A stretch of 64,000 nt of DNA from positions 153,396,251 to 153,460,250 of the forward strand of contig CM060967.1 in the NCBI GenBank assembly GCA_030765045.1. The letters run 5' to 3'. The position numbers and the translations under genes are program-made. The number at the start of each line of letters is the position of its first letter. The stretch's first letter is position 1. Positions 57,121 to 64,000 of the stretch are shown piece after piece. The notes under the pieces were generated by a model, which saw only the letters and a list, made by a program, of their open reading frames with translations, had not been told where the DNA came from and did not search any database. The stretch is from Tenodera sinensis. Taxonomy: Eukaryota; Arthropoda; Insecta; Mantodea; Mantidae.

Positions 57121-57425
57121 AAAGATTGGTCTTCGCGTCAATCACTTGAACCAGGGTCTCACAATGTTATGCACGAAGCACTTGTCAAACACAAGAACAT
57201 AATTCTCCCTATTGTTCTTAAAAAATTGGGCCTAATGAACAAATTTGCTAAGGCCATGGACAAAACTCTATTTACACTTGAAATGTCCACGTCTTAGTGA
57301 GGCGAAAATATAAGAGGGGATTTTCGTTGGTCTCCAGATATGCAAACAGTACAAAGATGAGCATTTCAACATTATCCTGAAAGGAGATGAAAAGTTAGCT
57401 TGGGATGGATGCCTTTGTTCAAATC
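57121..57425 (+). pseudogene. Fragment of a conserved, unassigned arthropod repeat protein
   Basis: 57121-57260 is open and reads KDWSSRQSLEPGSHNVMHEA, then LVKHKNIILPIVLKKLGLM and NKFAKAMDK. After a frameshift, 57260-57420 reads LKCPRLSEAKI, a stop, then EGIFVGLQICKQYKDEHFN and IILKGDEKLAWDG. From memory this parallels a protein segment scattered through many arthropod genomes: -LVPG--NV-H-PLV---NIILPPLHIKLGLMK-FVKAMDK, then F-RLSEAKLKEGIFVGPQI, then W-AF. Its function is unknown to me. Its patchy, multi-copy occurrence suggests it travels with a mobile element. Two breaks in about 100 codons mean this copy is dead. No transposase or RT motif is adjacent. Confidence 0.7.
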
Positions 57426-58542
57426 TACGACTTCTGCTACGGCTTTTCATTATGGGAGAAATTTGTATGCTGCTTATCGTACGATCATTCTCTACTGTAG
57501 AAATTCTTCCTTGCCCATAATTTTCTTGTTTCTCTGATGTTTTTCAAATTCACACTTTCATTTTTGCATAAGCAGTGGTTTCTATCTCACTGATGGCTAC
57601 CAATAATTGATGTGTGTTCAGATTTAAATAATAAAATGTACCGTTCAGCATGCATTCGTCGTTCATGTGAGAGAAGAGTAGAATTCTGTCATTAGTGATG
57701 ATGGAAATTTACATACAGGGTCGATTACTGTTCTAACATATCTGAAAATTATATAACTATATAATTTACCAAACAATTGTCAGGTGATAGAAAAGGAAGG
57801 ATAAAAATGTCTAAAAGGTAAGAAATGTCATCCTGACATATTTCTTTAAATGGATCAAAGATTCTATTTGCGAAACCAGCTCTGCCCAAGGTATTTCAGT
57901 GTTGCAGTTGGCCAAATAGCGAGAATAGCAGACTGATGACAGACGCAAAAACTAATGGCGGCTGATAGTTGACCATTACTATTCTATTTCCTGTTGTGCA
58001 TATAATTTTGTGGGAGCTATAAAGGGCAATTTCAGAGCATGTTTAATTATACAACACCGTAAGGGTGGCAAGCTTCTGATTGGATATTGTGTTGAGCCAC
58101 TGGCCACTAAACTTTGCGTCACCTCGAGTTATTTAACAGTAAGTAACATTGATACACACAACACACGCTGATGGGAATCTACGCGTCCAATTTCAAATCA
58201 ATTCGGGTTCAAGCAAGAAAAACTGGCTGGTACATGGTTATCACCAACCAAGGTCGTGTACGCAATTGGTGTGCTTACGGTAAGGTGTGTATCCACAACT
58301 CAGATGTTTATTACAGCCTATATAGTGGATCCATGCGCAACTTTGACAGCCGTAAAATTTAAAAGCGTCTGACGGCTGACCACTACCAGAAATGCGCAGT
58401 GTTGCCAAACGTCAAAGGGCGGGATGTAACTATACGCAGTGGTAAGACGAAATGAAAACACTTTATATGGTATTACTGTAGCACTCAAGTAAACATAAAC
58501 TGGTGTGCATGCTAATTTAACAAGTAATCTGAAAACAGTAAC
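57426..58542. other. Anonymous sequence
   Basis: No gene recognised. The 63-codon frame at 58171-58362 begins with an alternative codon and shows no known motif. Confidence 0.4.
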
Positions 58543-59205
58543 AAAAATATGTGTTGCACACACATGATTTTCTCTACACTTGTACTAACCATTCTTGCAA
58601 ACACTTATTCCTACATCTTCGTGTTAGTTGAGATAAACATTTGTAGACTTATTGCTTATTTCCCTGTAGGTGCAAGGGGAATATGGGAATAAAGTGGGCT
58701 TTGAGCGATAGTCAAATGTTTTGAAGTTTTGCAATTCCGTTCTCTTTGCACGACTAACATATAAAAAAAATATATAACGACCTTCCATTTGAGGAAAGTT
58801 TAACTATTCCAAAACTAATACAAATAACAAGTAATGTCTAAAAATGGTTCACTTTCCCAAAAAATTATTTGGTTATAAATTGTGTGTTTTTACAAGATCT
58901 GAATTTTTCTACTGTAAGACTTGGTCTCTTTTACGGTTTACCAGTTATGCAAAAGTCATCAAAAGTAAACAGGACTACATGGGCTATAGTCAGAAAATCC
59001 AAAGTATACATTTCATTTGCCGTAAAATATCTTGAACTTATGGCATTTTAATTAAAATCGTTAGCTATTTTCGAGAAAATCAAAATTTTCGTAAAATTTT
59101 CCATTTAAAGGGTAATTTATGGTGGAGAAATTTTGTTCAAAATCTTCGTTAGTTTCTGACATTGATTTTGAGTTATGCTATTCACAGAGACAGACAGACA
59201 ATAAA
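58543..59205 (+). mobile_element. Family A copy lacking the right end
   Basis: Starts AAAAATATGTGTTGCACACA with ATTTTCTCTAC, runs through all left and middle blocks, and ends in CACAGAGACAGACAGACAAT at the variable site. The right-terminal motif is absent. Confidence 0.87.
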
Positions 59206-59990
59206 TACATTAACACAGCTTTAAATACTTTCAATTATAACGCTCGAATGAGGTGTCTTAGGACTGGGTCCTTTATGTCAATTCCAAGATTTTGTTTTCA
59301 TCCACCATACTTTAAAGTCTACATTCTCTGCTGAACTCTGCAATCAGCTTCATTTGCGTATTCGTAAACCTTTCATGCCTCTAACTCCAGTATAACCAGG
59401 ATCTTGCAGATATCAGATTACTCGGATTATAAATGCCCTTCATCTTTGTAGTAAAAAATGAGAGATTTAGAACACAAGGGAATGTGACAATAAAAGAGCA
59501 TCGTTGCTAGTACCAATCTGCTACAAAACCTTGTATGTGCAAATTACTTTTTCTTTTACCTTTTTATTTGAAATGAAATGGAGAAATGTAATGTACAACA
59601 GTTGAAGTTATGACAATTCTTCTATATCATCATATGTAATCATAAAATTCTCATAAAACTTGATACACTTTTTAGAATCAAGGCAAGTACGTGCAAACAA
59701 GTGCCATTCTACTCCTTTACCTGTATGATACAAGAGAAAATCCTGTTAGCAAACAAGTTTGGAACATTTTATGGCTGCAATAAATAATTTGATGAAGAGG
59801 TTGTACTGCTGTTGCTGCTAACAGTCGTTTTTAAACCCTAAACACGACGATAATTCTGCGGATGTGCCTGCATTTTCTACGGTCGCCCAACTACTGTCAT
59901 TTGTATCTTATCTCCACAGTCCACCGTTGCTGAGTTGTGTGCAAAATAATGATCTATCGGGAGACACAGCACATCACTAGGGCATTGGAA
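59206..59990. other. Anonymous sequence
   Basis: No gene recognised. Confidence 0.4.
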
Positions 59991-60112
59991 ACCGAGCGAG
60001 TTGGCGCCGTGGCAACGTATGTGCCTCGCTTTCGAGAGGTCCAGGGCTCCATCCTCGATGACTGCGGACTCTGACTTATGCCGATGTCCCACGGTCCAAC
60101 TTTTTGGTTCAA
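59990..60112 (+). mobile_element. tRNA-derived SINE (family D) fragment
   Basis: AAACCGAGCGAGTTGGCGCC and GTGGCAACGTATGTGCCTCG resemble the tRNA-like head of the 15.9-kb SINE. The B box is degraded (CCAGGGCTCCATCCTCG). The body continues CTGACTTATGCCGATGTCCC. Confidence 0.62.
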
Positions 60113-60381
60113 AACATTGAGTACCTATAACAAAAGTGCATCGTGAGGCATCAAGAGTTGAATACAAGTTTGTTCTATACAATTTCTATCCTTTTTTTAA
60201 CCAACCTATTTGCATACAATGCGATTGATTGCATCTAATTTTTTCATCTAACAACTTTAAAATAGCCAATCAGCGCCTTTAACGTAACAATATGGCGACA
60301 CGCAGGCAACATGTAGTCATCTGTTGTGTATACATGGCTCGTGGTACTTTTAAGGTGATGGGTATTTTATTAAAGCGTTTA
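60113..60381. other. Anonymous sequence
   Basis: No gene recognised. GCCAATCAGC at about 60270 is a lone CCAAT motif without other promoter signals. Confidence 0.4.
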
Positions 60382-61165
60382 ATATTCCTATATCTTCTTC
60401 GTGTTAGTTGAGATAAACATTTGCAGAAAGTAGCTTATTGTTTATCTTCTTGTAGGTACAAGGAGAATATGGGAATACAGTAGATTTTGAGCGTGTCAGA
60501 TCTTTTAAAGCTTTCAAATTCTGTTCTTTTTGCACGGTTAACGTACAAAAACTAAATCACGATGTTCCATCTGACAGAAGTATAAGTTCTCTAAACCTCA
60601 TACATTTAACAAGGAATATCTCCGAAATGGTTCACTCTACATAAAAAATTATTCAAATTGTGTGTTTTAGCAAGATCTACATTTTTATACAGTAAGATTT
60701 GGTCTATCGTTTACGGTTAACCAGTTATGCAAAAGTAATCCAGAGTAAACAGAAGTACATGGGCTATAGCTAGAAAATTTAAAATATACGTTTCATTTGT
60801 CACAAAAATAGTTTTAAAATGTGGCATTTTGATCCATATCGTTATAGCCATTTTCAAAAAAGGTCAAAATTTTCCATGTCAGGGTAGTTTAGGGTAGAGT
60901 AATTTTGTTCAAAATCTTCGTGTCGCATCCTTGAAAGACATTAAACTTAAATGTCAACTTTGGTTTTTAACCGATTTTTCGTTTTTGAGTTATGCTGCCC
61001 ATAGACTGACAGACACACACAGACAGGCACACACAGGGACCTTTTACTAAAAACGCTTTTTTGGATTCAGGAGCCTCAAAACATATTTCCGGTGAAATCT
61101 CGACATCAGATTTTTGGGTGGAATACAATACTTCCTCTGCTCTACTATACGTAGTATAGAAAGTA
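60382..61165 (+). mobile_element. Family A copy lacking the left end
   Basis: Begins within the left part (TATCTTCTTCGTGTTAGTTG), includes the splice-acceptor-like ATCTTCTTGTAGGTAC and the (CA) variable site (61010-61036), and ends CTACTATACGTAGTATAGAA AGT. The near-terminal palindrome TACTATACGTAGTA at 61143-61156 is best preserved here. Confidence 0.9.
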
Positions 61166-61684
61166 AAAATTATTTAAATAGTTGAACTTGACTGAAGTAT
61201 CCATCATGAACAATGTATTGTTTAAGAAGTGTCACATAAAGAATAGTATTTTGGTGCAAACATTTTACTTACATTTGAACTTAACTGCATTTTCTGACTT
61301 CCTTTGCCTTATTGATATCAAGGATACTGTACTTATTTGTAGCCTTCAGGTGCACGAACATAATGTTCGTTTTTAATGCAGCGCGTATAAATAACGCGCT
61401 AAATACAGCATTCCAAGTAAGAGCAAGTTTCCCCTCCTCGATTTAGCAACGTAGTTTATGAAATTAAATGCAAGTTATAAGTGGTAAAGCAGCACAAAAC
61501 TTCCACCATAAATTCTCAGAAGTTTACTCGAAACAAATTTCAACGTAAACGGACTGGCAGCGCTGTTTATTCCCCAAGCTATGGTGTCGCGCGAGTTACG
61601 TATATTGCGGATGTCTGCTTCCCAAGCTTAGCGAACAACTTTCAAAAAGTCCTTGCTTAGGAACTAACATTCTAGGAACTTCAA
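61166..61684. other. Anonymous sequence
   Basis: No gene or repeat recognised. Confidence 0.4.
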
Positions 61685-61788
61685 GAATGTGCTGTGTTGC
61701 ACTCACATGACTTTCTCTACTCCTGTACTAGCCATTCACACACTCTTGTTGCTATATCTTCTTCGTGTTAGTTGAGATAAACATTTGA
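61685..61788 (+). mobile_element. Family A left-end fragment
   Basis: GTGCTGTGTTGCACTCACAT and ACTTTCTCTACTCCTGTACT through TTAGTTGAGATAAACATTTG, then an abrupt stop where AGATAAACAT is repeated. Only the first roughly 100 bp of A. Confidence 0.85.
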
Positions 61789-62793
61789 GATAAACATCAG
61801 AACATAAAATCAAAGCCTTGCTTATGCAGTGGATTTCGGATGATTCGAAGGTTTATCATTCGAAATCGTCCTTTAATTCCAAGGCTTTTTCCCTCTTGAA
61901 TCTTCTATTAAAGCAATGTAAAATAATGACATTCAATTCGAATTTCATTTTCCTTAGTTCGAAGATTTTATTCAGAATTGTCAGTCGAAAATTAAACACG
62001 GAAATTTAATATAACTTCGTCCATGTATTTCTGTAAGAGGTCATCGCTCCAGGGGCTTGTTTGTTTTGCCGGAACACAGTTGAAATGCAATATGGTAGGT
62101 GGAAAAGCCTTTGTAGCTTCCAGCCTTGAACTTCTGTACATGCTCCCACATCCCATTGTTTAAATCACATGCAGCTTTAGCCGTCGCTTGAGCTTCCTAC
62201 TATTCAATGTGTTGCAAATCAATGTCTTAATAAACTGCGTGTCCAGTACAGAGTAACTTTTTCAAAAACAAAAAACAAAAATAGATGTATGCACCAATAT
62301 TGCTAAGCTATCAGTTTTAGGAGTAACTTTTGTAACTCGAATTTTTTGATATTTCGAAATTTTTCTTGAACTTCCAACTTCCACTGTAAGACTAATTAAG
62401 TTTAAGGCTAAAAATAATATCCTGTAGGCACACTATTTGTTCGGAGGACCATAAAAGGGGAAGGTCATTCCCACCACGCAAGAAAGGGGCAGGAGTTAGA
62501 AAAATGTTTTACGGATAGACACGACTGAAGTTCACTGATATTTGTCTCGTCATCCAGCACCGATTCGTTGGAGGGGAAGAACCTCTCCCACCTTCCTCAT
62601 AACAACAGAGACAGAGGGGTGAATACCCACTTCTCTTTTCAACATCTCTCTTTCTTTAGGCTTGAGACAAGTTAAACCAAATACAGTTTAAGCTAAACAG
62701 TAATGTTCACCTTCTGTCAAAGGTTCTCTGTGCCAAGTTTGGTCGAAATTTTGAGAGGAATGCAATAATTTCTGTAGATACTTACCAGGTAAA
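61789..62793. other. Anonymous sequence
   Basis: No gene recognised. GTGCCAAGTTTGGTCGAAAT near 62731 resembles a phrase common in insect repeats but is too short to assign. Confidence 0.4.
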
Positions 62794-63974
62794 TACAAGG
62801 GCTAGTATTTATATTTTGAGCCTATTAATGAAAAACAATAATTTGCCATAGAAAATTGCTTTATAGTTTATATGTGCTTGAACCATTTATCATAAAATTT
62901 TTTCCAATCTGCTTGATATACCTCCAAAACATGGTTTTTGAATGCATTAACGGCTTCTTCTGCCAACGAAAATCGTTGTCCACGCATTTTATTCTTGACA
63001 TTCGTGGACAAAAAGAAGTCATTATGTGCCAAATCAAGACTTTACGGCAATGAGCCATCAATTCGATTTTCTGGGTGTTCAAATAGTCGTTTGTGTGAAT
63101 GTATGAGCGCTCGCATTGCCTTGATGAAAAACAACCCGACAGTGTTTGTTTGTTTTCCTTATTTCAGCGAAGACTTCCGGCAAGCAAATGGTTGTATACC
63201 ATTCATAATTGACTGTTTTACGTTTCACTCTCTGTTGTCAAATGACAAGTTTTTCTGAAAAACATGCAACTGTTTTAGAGCGTGAACAACTTTTGTTGGA
63301 TTTGCTTCAACTTGAAACATCCATACAGTCAAATGCTGCGTATGTTCCGTCTCATGCTCATTGATCTATGATTAGTCACCTTTTACAATCTTATATACGT
63401 CTTTTGAAACACCACCACTGTATTTGAGCATTTGCGTGCACCAATTGACAAAAGCCTCTTTTTGAAGTTGCGTCAAATTATGTAGGACCCAACGAGAGTA
63501 AACCTTTGTCACGGGTAAATGATCATGCAATAGTTTATGTTGGTGGAACTAACCCCTAGGGTTGTCTATCTCACAGTATGTCGCATGATGATCTTGCGCT
63601 ATCAGTTTTTGTTTTCTGGCACAAGAACCAATGTTGGACGACCTTCCCGAATTTCGTCACTGAGCGAACGGGGCGGGCAGTATTAAAGTCGTACCAGCGT
63701 TGCATAGTGGCAAAGGATGAAGCTTAAAATGTAGAAATGGGTCGATACGCTCTTGATAATCCACGTCAAAAGTCGTAATAAATCATCGCACGAATTAACT
63801 CCATTTTGTCGCTGAGTCACAATTTTCAACTCACTGTAAACATAAATAACGCCCTTACGTCAAAATATCTGAAGGGTATTATGGACAAAATATCTAAGTT
63901 TCCAGTAAAACGCCAGATGGCACCTGGGGCAATCAGTATTACCAAGGCTCAAAATAAAAGTAGTGGTCCTCGTA
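62794..63974 (-). mobile_element. Complete mariner element with TIRs and TA duplication
   Basis: The left end (62796 onward, CAAGGGCTAGTATTTATATT) and the right end on the minus strand (from 63972, CGAGGACCACTACTTTTATT) align over about 30 bp, share an identical inner TATTTTGAGCCT, and are flanked by TA on both sides (62794-62795, 63973-63974). That gives a 1177-bp element, slightly short of the usual 1.3 kb for mariner. The transposase relic inside is on the minus strand. Confidence 0.92.
62845..63815 (-). pseudogene. Mariner transposase (inactivated)
   Basis: Minus-strand translation in shifting frames follows the whole protein: MELIRAMIYYDF (63804-63769) and the RW-helix region QRWYDFNTARPV; KIVKGD near 63390, followed by stops exactly where the E and W of GDESW belong; WYTTICLPEVFAEIRK and RVVFHQGNASAH at about 63225-63100, where the usual HDNAS aspartate is replaced (HQGNAS); NTQKIELMAH; then LAHNDFFLS with the third acidic position, NKMRGQRFSLAEEAVNAFKN (about 63010-62940) and DWKKFYDKWFKHI at the end. 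Length and order fit the roughly 345-residue mariner transposase. Stops, frameshifts and loss of the second catalytic aspartate make it inactive. Confidence 0.92.
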
Positions 63975-64000
63975 AATAGCAGAGGAAAAAATAAACTACA

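Overview
The window is AT-rich, repeat-dense DNA from a eukaryote, almost certainly an arthropod and probably an insect. The evidence is decayed mariner transposases, Jockey-type and other LINEs, several tRNA-derived SINE families and abundant microsatellites. The SINE types (tRNA-like head followed by a CCGTGGTTTTCC-type body) are of a kind I associate with polyneopteran insects such as cockroaches and termites; that placement is a guess. There is no operon structure, no rRNA or true tRNA gene, no CRISPR, and no intact host coding exon that I can recognise. Every long open stretch is a transposon relic, a simple repeat or unassignable.

Layout. 0-9 kb: a Tc1/mariner-superfamily transposase scrap (430-622), the first copy of a recurring family called A here, a SINE, a clean hAT-like MITE with a perfect 8-bp target duplication (3484-3757) and a long (CT)n. 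9-17 kb: mostly anonymous, with SINEs at 9.2, 15.9 and 16.6 kb and a TATA-box/(TG)n block at 13.5-14.2 kb. 17.4-20.3 kb: LINE country, where a Jockey 3' fragment sits between two pieces of another LINE. 20.7-23.4 kb: A copies, one of them inserted into a SINE. 24.4 kb: a complete SINE with target duplication. 26.8-28.0 kb: a LINE relic interrupted by a SINE. 28.9-35.2 kb: a mosaic of families A, B and U with inversions. 36.2-38.8 kb: an antisense LINE with an RNase H domain, a 616-bp inverted-repeat element, then a fold-back pair of A fragments. 42.3-42.6 kb: the only CpG-rich block, which on the minus strand looks like a promoter and first exon with a good splice donor. 42.8-44.6 kb: the intact counterpart of the 33-35 kb mosaic. 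50.5-52.5 kb: a Jockey ORF1 relic and a dead mariner. 54.1-55.4 kb: tandem A copies. 57.1 kb: a fragment of a conserved but functionally unassigned arthropod protein family. 62.8-64.0 kb: a complete but dead mariner with matching terminal inverted repeats.

Family A is the dominant element: about 20 full or partial copies, roughly a seventh of the window by my by-eye estimate. It has short inverted repeats near its ends, a palindrome next to its right end and an internal site that has grown a different microsatellite in almost every copy. The window is best read as intergenic or intronic sequence built up by nested transposition. If the 42.3-kb block is a real minus-strand promoter, the sequence to its left could be that gene's first intron. 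All alignments here were made by eye, so edges of diverged repeats are approximate.
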